DNA of 51,466 nt from an uncultured Clostridium sp. (GTDB lineage Bacteria; Bacillota; Clostridia; TANB77; CAG-508), in assembly GCA_945877035.1 (NCBI GenBank), contig CAMCQH010000011.1, positions 1 to 51,466 of the forward strand. Reading direction: 5' to 3'. A program made the position numbers and the translations under genes. This document shows, piece by piece, positions 15,696-24,296 of the stretch. Each line of letters begins with the position of its first letter. The stretch's first letter is position 1. The notes under the pieces are model-generated. The model saw nothing but the letters and a program-made list of their open reading frames with translations. It was not told the origin of the DNA and ran no database searches.

Positions 15696-16967
15696 TTAAT
15701 TATTTTTAGAAGATGAAGATGTGCTTTTTTCATTTTCTTTTTTTGTATCTGTAAATTTTAATGCATTAACTAAAGCATCTGCTGAAAGCTTTTTAGAATT
15801 AACATCTAAATGAGCATATAAATTAGCTGTAGTAGAAAAATTAGAATGACCAAGCCATTCTTGTATAGCTTTCATAGGAATACCCTTAGCAAGTAATAAA
15901 CTTGCACAGGAATGCCTTAAATCGTGAAAACGAATATGTTTCATACCGATTTTATTTAATAATATACTAAAATGTTCTGAAATATAGTCAGGGCGAATCA
16001 ATCTGCCTTGAGGATTAACAAAAACATAATCTAAATACTGTTTATTATAAGTCTTACCAAAAGCCTTTTTAAATGCTTCTTGTTTTTCTTTGAGTTCTAA
16101 AAGTTTATCTGCAATATCATCTAATAAAGGTAATGACCTATAACTAGATTTATTTTTTGTTTTGTCTTTACATTCAATTTTTCTATTATTACCTTCTGTG
16201 TTTGTTACCGTAACAGTATGCTTTATAGTAAATGTTAGGTTTTCAAAATCAAATGAGTCCCATTTTAAACCTAAAACTTCACTTCTTCTTAAACCATAAA
16301 AAGCAGTAACTAAAATAATAACTTCTAAAGGATCACCTTTAGATTTCTCAAATAAAGTATTTAATTCAGTTTGAGTATAATAGCTTCCTATATATTGTTC
16401 TACCTTAGGTTTTTGAACTTTATCAGCTGGATTACTAGGAATAATATCCATTTTAAAAGCATATTCTAAACATTTTCTTATAATAGCATGATGATGAACT
16501 ACAGTGTTAGCAGAAAGATGTTTTTTTACCATTAATTCATTATAAAAATCTTGAATATGAACATGGGTTAGGTCTACTAACTTTATAGGATTTTCAGTAA
16601 AATATTTCTTTATATGATTATTGGATATTTGCCTATAAGATGTGAATGTTGAATTTTCTACAGTATGCCTAATAATTTCTAGCCAATAAAACAGATACTC
16701 TATAAAAAGAATATCAGTTGGATTTTTATTTGATTTTGAATTATTTAGAGCTTTTAAATTTAGTTCTTTTTCTAAATTAGCTCTTATTTCTTCAGCTTTT
16801 GCCATAGCTTGTTTTTTATTTCCGCGTTCTTTTAAACCAGTAGAACGCCAAGGTTGTTGTCTTTTTCCGTTTTCATCATAGTATTCTAATACTGCTTGAT
16901 ATATTCCGTTTCGAACAACAAGACTACTTACAGATACTTTAATTTGTTGTAAATTTTCTGTTACCAT
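15696..16967 (-). CDS. int: Tyrosine integrase
   Basis: This 423-residue site-specific recombinase has an AP2-like arm-binding N-terminus (NGIYQAVLEYYDENGKRQQPWRSTG), a SAM-like core-binding domain (about 75-175) and a catalytic domain. Catalytic residues are seen as Arg in GLRRSEVLGLKWD, HDLRH, the His in LGHSNFSTT and Tyr in ANLYAHLD. It would integrate and excise the element at the tRNA-Leu anticodon-loop site. The ATG follows AAAGGAG. The excisionase-like gene lies just upstream on the same strand. Confidence 0.95.
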   Translation of the reverse strand: MVTENLQQIKVSVSSLVVRNGIYQAVLEYYDENGKRQQPWRSTGLKERGNKKQAMAKAEEIRANLEKELNLKALNNSKSNKNPTDILFIEYLFYWLEIIRHTVENSTFTSYRQISNNHIKKYFTENPIKLVDLTHVHIQDFYNELMVKKHLSANTVVHHHAIIRKCLEYAFKMDIIPSNPADKVQKPKVEQYIGSYYTQTELNTLFEKSKGDPLEVIILVTAFYGLRRSEVLGLKWDSFDFENLTFTIKHTVTVTNTEGNNRKIECKDKTKNKSSYRSLPLLDDIADKLLELKEKQEAFKKAFGKTYNKQYLDYVFVNPQGRLIRPDYISEHFSILLNKIGMKHIRFHDLRHSCASLLLAKGIPMKAIQEWLGHSNFSTTANLYAHLDVNSKKLSADALVNALKFTDTKKENEKSTSSSSKNN

Positions 16968-17045
16968 TATAAACTCCTTTCTGATGTAACAGACTAAATT
17001 AATTTACTATTGATTTTGTTCTTTGTAGTAAATATAAAATTTAGC

Positions 17046-17258
17046 CTAAACAACACTTTGATTTAATAAGTAAGAAATAATATTTTGTTTAGGAATTTTA
17101 TATTGTCTACCAACTTTTATAGACTTAATAGTATTTTGCTTTACTAACCTATAAGCGAGATTAATTCCTATGCCTAGCATTTCTGCTAATTGTTGTACAT
17201 TTACTACATCTTTATATGCAGTAAACATAGTAGGGTAATTTTGTTTTAAATCTTTCAT
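17046..17258 (-). CDS. xis: Excisionase-like HTH protein
   Basis: A 70-residue protein with a MerR-like winged helix of the excisionase type: VQQLAEMLGIGINLAYRLVKQ followed by IKSIKVGRQYKIPK. AAGGAGG precedes the ATG. Its place just upstream of the integrase supports a role as the recombination directionality factor. Confidence 0.85.
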   Translation of the reverse strand: MKDLKQNYPTMFTAYKDVVNVQQLAEMLGIGINLAYRLVKQNTIKSIKVGRQYKIPKQNIISYLLNQSVV

Positions 17259-17362
17259 ACGATGACCTCCTTTTCAAAAATCTCAATAGCTAAATAATTT
17301 TCGCTATATGTATTGCGTATTGGATTTTGAGAAGGTTAAATCTCTTTTACTTGTTTTTCTTT

Positions 17363-17791
17363 TTAATAAGCATTCATACTAATTCTTTTTGGTGCATCAA
17401 AACCTGCTTTAATTCCTTTTAGCATAACAAATTGATTTTTAATGCTATCATAAGTATAAATGCTAGAATTAGCTTTCTTAAAGGCATAGTCAGAAAGAGA
17501 ATGAGGGTTATAAGAAAGTTCTATTGAATCTTGTCTTTGTTGTTCTAATAATTGCTCGTAAGCGATATCTTTTTCTTTTTTTCTAACATAATTCTTCTGA
17601 TATTCGGCTTGAGCAATTTTGCGCTTTTCTGCATTACTAGATTTTCTAGAACTTTTTTCATTTTCATATCGTCCATCTTTCTTGATTATTTTAGAAATAT
17701 ATTGTTGAGAAGCATTAACTATTTCTGCAATTTCTATTTGTTTTAAATGCTTATTAAAATATAAATCTAATATTTGCTCTTTCTTATCCAA
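17363..17791 (-). CDS. Small helix-turn-helix regulator of the element
   Basis: I place the start at TTG 17791 because it lies just after AAAGGAGGG; the upstream in-frame ATGs would cross that site. The 142-residue protein has an HTH resembling sigma-70 region 4 or a resolvase-type helix (LKQIEIAEIVNASQQYISKIIKK), followed by a basic helical segment. It has its own strong promoter at 17977-18005. It probably controls element genes such as xis and int; the target is not known. Confidence 0.65.
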   Translation of the reverse strand: MDKKEQILDLYFNKHLKQIEIAEIVNASQQYISKIIKKDGRYENEKSSRKSSNAEKRKIAQAEYQKNYVRKKEKDIAYEQLLEQQRQDSIELSYNPHSLSDYAFKKANSSIYTYDSIKNQFVMLKGIKAGFDAPKRISMNAY

Positions 17792-17884
17792 AAAGTTCCC
17801 TCCTTTCATTTGGTTGTATTTTTGTTTGTTGATTTTTAGATACAATAATCCTAATGACTTTTTTGGTGATTTTCCAAACAAAAC

Positions 17885-17913
17885 TTGACTATTGTCTATA
17901 AAAAAGATATAAT
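17885..17913 (+). promoter_or_regulatory. Rightward promoter of the element
   Basis: TTGACT (17885-17890) and TATAAT (17908-17913) are 17 bp apart and point toward the gene at 18050. It lies back to back with the leftward promoter at 17977-18005, so the two transcripts overlap for part of their leaders. Confidence 0.7.
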
Positions 17914-17976
17914 AGTAATATCTTAACAAGGTTTAACAATTATAAAATGTAATAATTACTATCAATCACTAATTAC

Positions 17977-18005
17977 ATTATAAAGTAATAATTCGTGTTT
18001 GTCAA
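17977..18005 (-). promoter_or_regulatory. Leftward consensus promoter of the element regulator
   Basis: On the minus strand TTGACA (18000-18005) and TATAAT (17977-17982) are 17 bp apart, a perfect consensus pair. It leads to a leader of about 180 bases before the TTG at 17791. Repeats of TAATAATTAC type around it may bind a regulator. Confidence 0.8.
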
Positions 18006-18049
18006 GTATTACATATAAAATTCTTGAAAAAAATTTTAGGAGAGTGAAA

Positions 18050-18952
18050 ATGAAGAAAAATAATGAAGGAAATTTCAGAACTTTTTGGTTTAGATATGAT
18101 AGTTATGAAATGCGAGAAATAGAAGAAAAACACTATATTACACCAAAAGAAAATTCGAAAGTAGTTATGTATGATCCATTTGATGTGGCAGACGACATAT
18201 TAGTAGATATTTTAACAATAGGAAGATGTGTTGAAAAAAATGACATAGAAGAATCTAATAAAATGATTATGGGATTTGTGGAGAAATATGGATTATTAGG
18301 AGAATTAACATATTTACCATTAAATACTGATATAGTGGCACAAAACAAAGTTTATTTACCTAGTGGGAATTTAGTTAGTGATAAAGAAACATTACCTACT
18401 GCTGAATATATAGAGTTATTTTTAAAATGTAAAAAGAAACAAAAAATCACTATGAAGAAAAATGCAAGAGGAGAAATTTTAGAATTGTCAGCAGAAAATG
18501 AAATGAACCCTGTTGTAGCCATAGATAGACCAGCTGAATATGCAGTTGTTTTCTCAAAGGCTTATTCAGAGTGTTTAGTTTGGATAATGCATTATGCAAG
18601 AATATTGTATCAAACTTTTGAGGCTATAGAGAATTATAATAAGGTCGAAGATGCTTATACAAAGCAATTATATGATAATCGCATAAAGAATTTTAATCCA
18701 TCAAAAATAGCTTGTAAGATATTAATGGGTAATAAAAAAGATGATAAACCTGTTATAGAATGGAATTTTAATTCTTTAAAATTAGCAATAGATACAATGT
18801 TTGCTTTAAATGAAACAACTGAAAGAAAAACAGTAAAAATGTGTAAGCATTGTGGTAAGCCATTTTCTTCTGAAAACTTGAAAGCAGAATATTGTAGTCC
18901 ACAATGTAGAAATCAAGCTAATGTTTATAAGAGTAGAGCAAAGAATAAATAG
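18050..18952 (+). CDS. Unknown protein with C-terminal zinc finger
   Basis: This 300-residue protein is not recognised with certainty. The last 40 residues form a clear zinc finger, MCKHCGKPFSSENLKAEYC followed by SPQCRNQANVYKSRAK, resembling the CGNR/DUF6076-type fingers found in mobile-element and regulator proteins. The rest is mixed alpha/beta without known motifs. ATG 18050 follows GGAGAG. It lies 14 bp before the HipA-like kinase gene, so it belongs to the same transcription unit and could be its regulator or antitoxin. That link is inferred from position only. Confidence 0.55.
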   Translation: MKKNNEGNFRTFWFRYDSYEMREIEEKHYITPKENSKVVMYDPFDVADDILVDILTIGRCVEKNDIEESNKMIMGFVEKYGLLGELTYLPLNTDIVAQNKVYLPSGNLVSDKETLPTAEYIELFLKCKKKQKITMKKNARGEILELSAENEMNPVVAIDRPAEYAVVFSKAYSECLVWIMHYARILYQTFEAIENYNKVEDAYTKQLYDNRIKNFNPSKIACKILMGNKKDDKPVIEWNFNSLKLAIDTMFALNETTERKTVKMCKHCGKPFSSENLKAEYCSPQCRNQANVYKSRAKNK

Positions 18953-18966
18953 ATTGGAGGAATTAA

Positions 18967-19896
18967 ATGTTTGAAGTTAAGAATTTTGATAATTGGATAG
19001 AAGATAAAGTTTCTGGTAAGTTCGGGAGTGGCGCAAGTGAAAAGATATGGCTTATTAATCCAGAAACAAATGAAAAAGGACTTTTTAAATTTCCAAAAGT
19101 GAAAGATAAAGAAAAAGGAATAATAACAGGAGAATATTGGGCAGAAAAACTTGCTACTGAAATTGGAAAGTTAATAGATGTTGAATGTGCTAAAGTTGAT
19201 ATAGGTACATATAAAGGAAGAATTGGATCAATGAGTTATAACATTAACAAAAATAATGGTATTACTTTTAGAGAAGGTCTTGAGCATATACAAGCACATT
19301 ATCCATTTTACAATAAAGAAACTTTAACAGATGAATATAATAATAATAAATATTCATTACAAATGATTGAAAATAGTGTTGGTAAATTGTTAGATATATC
19401 AGAAATATTAAAGCTAATAGTATTTGATTGTTTGATTGGAAATAGCGACAGACATCATAGTAATTGGGGAGTTATACCATACATTAAAAAGGTTGATGAT
19501 GAAAAATATTTGAAGTTAAGATTATGTCCTTTATATGACAATGGTTCGTCACTATGTGCTTATGAAGATAATAACAATATAGAAGTATTTTTTAAAGATA
19601 AAATGAAGTTTGAAGCATTAATAAATACAAAGTCAAAATCTGCAATAGGCTGGGAAAATGAAAGACCAATTAGACATTTTGATTTATTAAAAAGACTAAA
19701 AGACAGCAAATATGAAGAAACTATCCCATATATAGAGAAAATAAAAAATAATGTTAATGAGAAAAGCGTAGACGAAATTTTAACTGAATTTGATAACAAT
19801 ATAATAAATGAAGATATGAAAAAATTATTAAAAATGTTTCTTTTAGAAAGAAGAAAAAGAATGTTAGAAATATATAATTTGAAAGATGAGGTGTAA
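18967..19896 (+). CDS. HipA-like serine/threonine kinase
   Basis: This 309-residue protein has the HipA kinase core. FDCLIGNSDRHHSNWGV carries the catalytic Asp and the Asn of the loop, and PLYDNGSSL carries the metal-binding Asp. The N-terminal part provides the ATP-binding lobe with KFGSGASEKIWL as the glycine-rich loop. The separate N-terminal subdomain of full-length HipA is missing. It appears instead as the small downstream gene at 19904-20257. Such split kinases (HipT of HipBST) phosphorylate translation factors or tRNA synthetases and act as toxins. An HTH partner of HipB type was not identified. Confidence 0.8.
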   Translation: MFEVKNFDNWIEDKVSGKFGSGASEKIWLINPETNEKGLFKFPKVKDKEKGIITGEYWAEKLATEIGKLIDVECAKVDIGTYKGRIGSMSYNINKNNGITFREGLEHIQAHYPFYNKETLTDEYNNNKYSLQMIENSVGKLLDISEILKLIVFDCLIGNSDRHHSNWGVIPYIKKVDDEKYLKLRLCPLYDNGSSLCAYEDNNNIEVFFKDKMKFEALINTKSKSAIGWENERPIRHFDLLKRLKDSKYEETIPYIEKIKNNVNEKSVDEILTEFDNNIINEDMKKLLKMFLLERRKRMLEIYNLKDEV

Positions 19897-19903
19897 AAGA
19901 AAA

Positions 19904-20257
19904 ATGGAAAAAGATTTAGTATATTTAGTATGGACGGATGTAAAAACAGGCAACAAATATAAAGTTGCTATGTTATATAAAGAAAATGAAACATATTATT
20001 TTAAATATATTTTAGAAAATGTAAAAGAAGCCCAAAAAGATGGATTTGAATTATTAGTTGCTTTTCCGCAAATCAATGCAACATACGAAAATCCACATCT
20101 TTTTGCAGTATTTGGAGCAAGACTTCCAGATAGAAGGAGACCTGAAATTGACAAGATTTTAAAAGAATATGGCATGACAGAATATAATGAATTTGAATTA
20201 TTAAAAAGAAGTGGTGCAAAACTACCGACTGATAATTATGAATTTGTAGAAGAATAG
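19904..20257 (+). CDS. Small protein resembling the HipA N-terminal subdomain (HipS-like)
   Basis: The 117-residue protein has a beta-rich N-terminus (VYLVWTDVKTGNKYKVAML) and a C-terminal stretch LFAVFGARLPDRRRPEI followed by ELLKRSGAKLPTDNYEF. This resembles the end of the HipA N-subdomain (LP-x-R-x6-L ... LL-x3-G). ATG 19904 follows GATGAGGTG and overlaps the region of the kinase stop, so the two are co-translated. A role as the neutralising subunit of the HipA-like kinase is likely but inferred. Confidence 0.6.
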   Translation: MEKDLVYLVWTDVKTGNKYKVAMLYKENETYYFKYILENVKEAQKDGFELLVAFPQINATYENPHLFAVFGARLPDRRRPEIDKILKEYGMTEYNEFELLKRSGAKLPTDNYEFVEE

Positions 20258-20289
20258 TGTTAAAATGAATAAAAAATAAAATATTTATT

Positions 20290-20315
20290 AATGGGATTCC
20301 AGACGGAATCCCATT
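20290..20315. terminator. Bidirectional terminator
   Basis: AATGGGATTCC and GGAATCCCATT form an 11-bp perfect stem around AGAC. It separates the HipS-like gene from the converging gene at 20323-20667. Confidence 0.75.
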
Positions 20316-20322
20316 TGCCTAC

Positions 20323-20667
20323 TTAAAAAGATTTACTAATTTCATTTAACGGAACGAGTGTGATAGGTCCTTCATAATGACCTTTTTCGCATGCATCCAA
20401 AACATCCTTAAAGAATTCATCAGAAGAATTCAGCTTTTGTACTGAAACTGCGATGAAGCCAGGCATAGAGAGACCATTCCAGTCAGCTGAAATTGTTGCT
20501 TCTTCTCCTTTAGAGATTTGGGAGAAAGCAAAATCGTAGCTTTCATTTCCTGGTTTCATTTGATAACCTGAGTCATCCCAGACAGTCCAGTTTGCCCAAA
20601 TAAACAGACCAATTTGGTCTTTTTCTTTGGCTTCTATCAAAGTGTCCCGAAGTAATTTTTCTGTCAT
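20323..20667 (-). CDS. Unknown cargo protein with a CGG arginine codon
   Basis: The 114-residue protein is not recognised. It is acidic, single-domain and rich in aromatic residues (LFIWANWTVWDDSGY). AGGAGG precedes the ATG. Composition and codon use differ from resident genes (CTC, ATC, GCC, TTC codons), indicating recent transfer. Codon 7 is CGG in frame (MTEKLLR). Read as in the resident genes, with the C skipped, translation would stop three codons later. The gene is therefore either silent in this host or depends on CGG being arginine. Confidence 0.65.
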   Translation of the reverse strand: MTEKLLRDTLIEAKEKDQIGLFIWANWTVWDDSGYQMKPGNESYDFAFSQISKGEEATISADWNGLSMPGFIAVSVQKLNSSDEFFKDVLDACEKGHYEGPITLVPLNEISKSF

Positions 20668-20720
20668 AGTAGTTCCTCCTGAAATTTTTATAGGCAGTAA
20701 CGTATTTAAAATACATTATA

Positions 20721-20749
20721 ATTGTAGCAAATTTTTGCGTTAAAATCAA
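20721..20749 (-). promoter_or_regulatory. Promoter of the unknown cargo gene
   Basis: On the minus strand TTGATT (20744-20749) and TACAAT (20721-20726) are 17 bp apart, followed by AGGAGG and the ATG at 20667. Confidence 0.6.
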
Positions 20750-20832
20750 GTATTAGAGCAATTATATAACAGGTTGCAATTGGTTAGACTCTTACACTTC
20801 CATATATTAAAATATATATGGAGGTGTTTTTT

Positions 20833-21099
20833 ATGCTAGGAAAGTATGGAACTATTTATAAAAATTATTTAAAAGAATATAAGAAAGCTATGTATGATAA
20901 TTTAAAAAGTAAAGGTAAATTAGAATAACATTGTTATCAAAGAGAGCTTGAACTTAAAGAATTAAGAGAAAGATTAGAAGGACAAATAAAATCAAAGAAT
21001 CCACCACCTAAAACAGATGAGTTTATTGTTGTGGCAAGATATAACCAAATGATAGATGAACAAGTAAATGAAATGTTATTAAAAGAAATAGAATTTTAA
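20833..21099 (+). pseudogene. Degraded TnpV-like gene
   Basis: The frame from ATG 20833 gives LGKYGTIYKNYLKEYKKA, close to the GKYGKLRLRYLKEHKKA segment of the intact TnpV at 24297-24650. It then meets TAA at 20926-20928. After the stop the same frame stays open to 21099 (NPPPKTDEFI...YNQMIDEQVNEMLLKEIEF). One in-frame stop therefore splits a TnpV-type protein of which the N-terminus is also missing. Confidence 0.65.
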
Positions 21100-21132
21100 A
21101 GCAATTTGTTAGAGGAAAAGGCATAATATGTA

Positions 21133-21161
21133 TTGAAATTTACATAAAAATATGATAATAT
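21133..21161 (+). promoter_or_regulatory. Promoter of the LOG-family gene
   Basis: TTGAAA (21133-21138) and TAATAT (21156-21161) are 17 bp apart, and AAAGGAG precedes the ATG at 21229. Confidence 0.55.
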
Positions 21162-21228
21162 AGTAATCGCATAAATTGCACAGTATAACCGATAAAATAA
21201 TTATTTAGCGAAAGGAGATTAGTAATTT

Positions 21229-21789
21229 ATGAATGTTTTTGTAGGCTGTTCGTCAAGAGATACCAATAATGAAGATTACAATAGAATAGCTGGAGAAATT
21301 GGCAATTTTATTGTAAGAGGTAAACACAACTATGTTTTTGGTGGATGCGACATGGGTTTGATGGGTAAAATTTATTCAGTAGTGTCTAACAGCACAGAGA
21401 GTAAAGTTATTATTACCATCGCTAAAGCATATGAAGATGATTTGAAAACTCTTTCCTACAGTGAAGCACATATGTTTGATACTGTAAATGAGAGAAAAAA
21501 TGCTTTTATGAAATTAGCAGATGTAATGATTTTTATTCCTGGAGGTATAGGGACTATTGATGAATTATTAACTGCAATCGAGACCAGAAGAAATCATGAA
21601 CATGATGTTCCTATTATTATAATAAATGCCAACAATTTTTTTGGACATTTATTAGATATGCTTAATCGAATTTATGATGAAAGTTTTGCAGATTCAAAAA
21701 ACAGCAAATTGTATTTTGTTGCAAATACTGTAGAAGAAGCTGTAAATCATTTATCAGAGTTAACAAACAAATCCATTAATAATTATTAA
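21229..21789 (+). CDS. LOG-family (lysine decarboxylase-like) nucleotide hydrolase
   Basis: This 186-residue Rossmann-fold protein has the LOG signature PGGIGTIDELLTAIETRR (about 104-121) and a glycine-rich FGGCDMGLMG (about 38-47). Family members hydrolyse nucleoside 5'-monophosphates at the N-glycosidic bond (cytokinin-activating enzymes) or act on related nucleotides. The biological substrate here is unknown. It forms a two-gene unit with 21803-22213 (13 bp gap, GGAGG). Codon use is more balanced than in resident genes, consistent with transfer as element cargo. A link to defence is possible but not shown. Confidence 0.8.
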   Translation: MNVFVGCSSRDTNNEDYNRIAGEIGNFIVRGKHNYVFGGCDMGLMGKIYSVVSNSTESKVIITIAKAYEDDLKTLSYSEAHMFDTVNERKNAFMKLADVMIFIPGGIGTIDELLTAIETRRNHEHDVPIIIINANNFFGHLLDMLNRIYDESFADSKNSKLYFVANTVEEAVNHLSELTNKSINNY

Positions 21790-21802
21790 GGAGGAAAAAA
21801 TT

Positions 21803-22213
21803 ATGTCGGACGCTTTTACAGGAGTTATGAACTCCAAATGGAATGAGGAGGTTGTGGAATATTTAGCTTCTAAATTTAATTCCGTTAATCCTCGGATTAT
21901 AGTGTTATCGAAAGCCGTTTTTATCAATGCAACTTTAGCTAAATTTGATAATGTAAGTTTTATTATCAATGCAGCTGGCGAATGTCTCGAATTATCATTT
22001 GCAAAAGTTGACACAGATAAGATGGATTCTGTAATCCAAGAAATTCTGAAATGGGATGCATTTACCAAACATCCATCTCGATTTTACGTAAAAGTTGATA
22101 AGGACACTTCACGTTCTATCTTGTTTGATACAGGTGTATATCAGTCGCCTAATGGCTTTAAGAGATATTTTCACAGATATGAAACTGAAGTAACTCAAAT
22201 TAAAAACAAATAG
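21803..22213 (+). CDS. Unknown protein co-transcribed with the LOG-family gene
   Basis: The 136-residue protein is not recognised. It appears to be a small alpha/beta domain, with no signal or membrane segment. GGAGG precedes the ATG. It contains a CGG codon in frame in NPRIIVLSK (about residue 32). If that codon caused the +1 shift seen in resident genes, translation would meet TAG two codons later. The codon supports a foreign origin and possible failure to be expressed here. Confidence 0.55.
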   Translation: MSDAFTGVMNSKWNEEVVEYLASKFNSVNPRIIVLSKAVFINATLAKFDNVSFIINAAGECLELSFAKVDTDKMDSVIQEILKWDAFTKHPSRFYVKVDKDTSRSILFDTGVYQSPNGFKRYFHRYETEVTQIKNK

Positions 22214-22228
22214 TAATCGTGAGATAGC

Positions 22229-22264
22229 AGTCGCTTACTGAACAGTAGGCGACTCTTTCTTTTA
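22229..22264 (+). terminator. Terminator of the LOG-family unit
   Basis: AGTCGCTTACTG and CAGTAGGCGACT form a near-perfect 12-bp stem followed by a C/T-rich run. Confidence 0.8.
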
Positions 22265-22290
22265 TAAAAGAAAAGTATATTTATATCAGT

Positions 22291-23580
22291 TTATCTATCT
22301 CTATATTTATTTTTAGTTTTATCCTTTTCTCTCTGTTCAGCTTTTTGTTTTTCTTCTTTTAACTTTTGATGAAGCTCATATATTTTAATTTTATCTATTC
22401 TACTTTGAATATTATCACAATGTCTTATTTCTTCAGCAAGCGGTGTAATCTTTTTAGAAATTTCTGCAATTTGATTTTCAATGCTTTTCTTTTCAGTTTC
22501 TGTTTTAGCTCTTTTATGCTTTTTCCATAAGTTTTCTCTTTCACTTTTTAGAGGATTAATTTTATCATAAGCAGATTTTTTAAAATCAAACAATCCTTGT
22601 TCCGTATTAATCTTATATTTAGCTAAAAATTTTGCTTGATTTGAATATTCATCCATTTGTTTTATTTCTTTTAACAATTCTGGAGTCATTCTTGTTATAT
22701 TCGATTTTGAGATATTTTCTACATTTATCCCGAATAATTTCTCATAATGAAATATCAAACCAAGAATAGAGCTTTTACTTTGAAAGTGACTTTCTTTTAT
22801 ATTGTTATATTTTTGAAAAGTTCTGTCAAGTAATGATTTAGGATTAGGAGTGTATGGAAAATGTGGCTGAGTTTCTAATATTCTTTTATAAATATTTTCT
22901 TTTGAATATTTATTTCCAAATTGTCTTTCAATTCTAGTGTTTCTTTTATAAGGCTCTCGCCTAATTGATAAAGTATCATTCTTACCAGTAACAATATAAT
23001 CTAAATCTTGAAGAATTTTTATAAACTCATTATAATCTTTTGCATTTTCTATTGCATAATCAATAGAATCTTTCATTAACTCTTTATATAAACTACTTGT
23101 AGCATATTTATTATATTTTTCTTCTTGTTTTAAAACACTTAATCCATAATCTTCACAAAGTCTATCAGATGTTTTTCGCATAGTAGCATAATCCTTTTTA
23201 GTATTGCAAAATCTTTTTCCGTCTAGGAAAGAAACAGAGTTTAAAACAAAATGATTATGAATATTGTCTGTATTTAAATGAGTTGAGACAACTACTTGAT
23301 ATTTATCTCCCCATAGTTCTTCAGCAAGTTTTATTCCAATTTCATGTGCTTGTTCTGGTGTAACTTCTTTTTCAGCAAAAGATTGAATTGCATGAAAACA
23401 TTCTATACCACCTGTTTTAAAAAAATGTTTTTTTACATTCTACATTTCATAAAAAGCAGTATCAGGCATACAATTTATACCTGATACATAGAGCTTGTGT
23501 TCTGTTTTTTCTCCATTAATTGCATATTCAATAAGGGTGTCTAGTCTGCTCTTGAATTTCCATATTTTTGTTGTAGCCAT
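22291..23580 (-). pseudogene. Relaxase (MOB-P type) with an in-frame amber codon
   Basis: From ATG 23580 the frame reads MATTKIWKFKSRLDTLIEYA and onward as a typical relaxase of about 429 residues. It is interrupted by TAG at 23440-23442 (codon 47, in the position of a polar residue before NVKKHF). The catalytic HUH region, HLNTDNIHNHFVLNS, and the C-terminal helical region are intact. The longest uninterrupted part starts at 23181, past the HUH motif. A relaxase nicks oriT and pilots the strand in transfer. The stop would abolish this unless it is suppressed. The start overlaps the MobC-like gene. Confidence 0.85.
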
Positions 23581-23917
23581 TTGAAACTCCTTTCTTTTGA
23601 GGAGTAAGATAAACTTCTTGCATACTTAAAACAAAATCTTGAATTTGATTTAATAATGGTGTAAATTTATCTTCTCTCATATAACCTTGATATCTGTTAT
23701 AAGTTCTTGCCATTTGGTTTAAATTGTTTGCCATATTTCTTAATAAAGAAAGTATTTCATAAAATCTTTCATCAGGTTGTTCTTTTAATTGATAATCTAA
23801 AATTATTTTCCTGAAAAATTCTGATTTGTGCAATCCAGATTTTTTTACTTTTTCATCAAAGATTTTTTTCTCTTCTTCATTTAAGAAAACATTAATTTTT
23901 ATATTACGATTTCTCAT
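23528..23917 (-). CDS. MobC-like relaxosome protein
   Basis: The 129-residue protein begins RNRNIKINVFLNEEEKKIF, a ribbon-helix-helix DNA-binding N-terminus, followed by a MobC-type helical segment (LRNMANNLNQMARTYN). It assists the relaxase at oriT. I chose ATG 23917, which follows TGAGG. The 3' end overlaps the relaxase start by 53 bp, a common arrangement. Confidence 0.85.
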   Translation of the reverse strand: MRNRNIKINVFLNEEEKKIFDEKVKKSGLHKSEFFRKIILDYQLKEQPDERFYEILSLLRNMANNLNQMARTYNRYQGYMREDKFTPLLNQIQDFVLSMQEVYLTPQKKGVSNGYNKNMEIQEQTRHPY

Positions 23918-23958
23918 AAAATTTCGCCTCACTTTCTAAAAAATTTTATAATTTATTT

Positions 23959-24285
23959 TTATTTTAAAATTCCAATTTTTTTGAAGAAAAAGTAAGCCTC
24001 TTTACCACCTAAAAAGAATATTTCTTTTTCTTCTATTGATTGCATATCGTAATAAATTTGTACTAATTTTGAGAGAGCTGTACACTCTTTATTTGATAAA
24101 TTTCTGTTTTCAGTTTGACCTTCTAAAATCCAAACTAGATTTTCATTTTCATCTAAAATTCGGTGATATTTTTCTTGTAATTTTATATATTTTTGATTTT
24201 TCTTTCTTAAAATTTTTTTAACATCATCTAAATATTCTTCAAACATATCTTCATATTCTTTAAAAAATGATTTTATTTCTAACAT
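23959..24285 (-). CDS. Small helical protein upstream of the mobilization genes
   Basis: Not recognised. The 108 residues are predicted to be mostly helical and charged, with a coiled-coil stretch (about 15-60). GGAGGAATTG precedes the ATG. It lies between tnpV and mobC in the same orientation and so belongs to the mobilization operon. Genes of this size and composition are common in this position in clostridial mobilizable elements. Confidence 0.55.
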   Translation of the reverse strand: MLEIKSFFKEYEDMFEEYLDDVKKILRKKNQKYIKLQEKYHRILDENENLVWILEGQTENRNLSNKECTALSKLVQIYYDMQSIEEKEIFFLGGKEAYFFFKKIGILK

Positions 24286-24296
24286 AACAATTCCTC

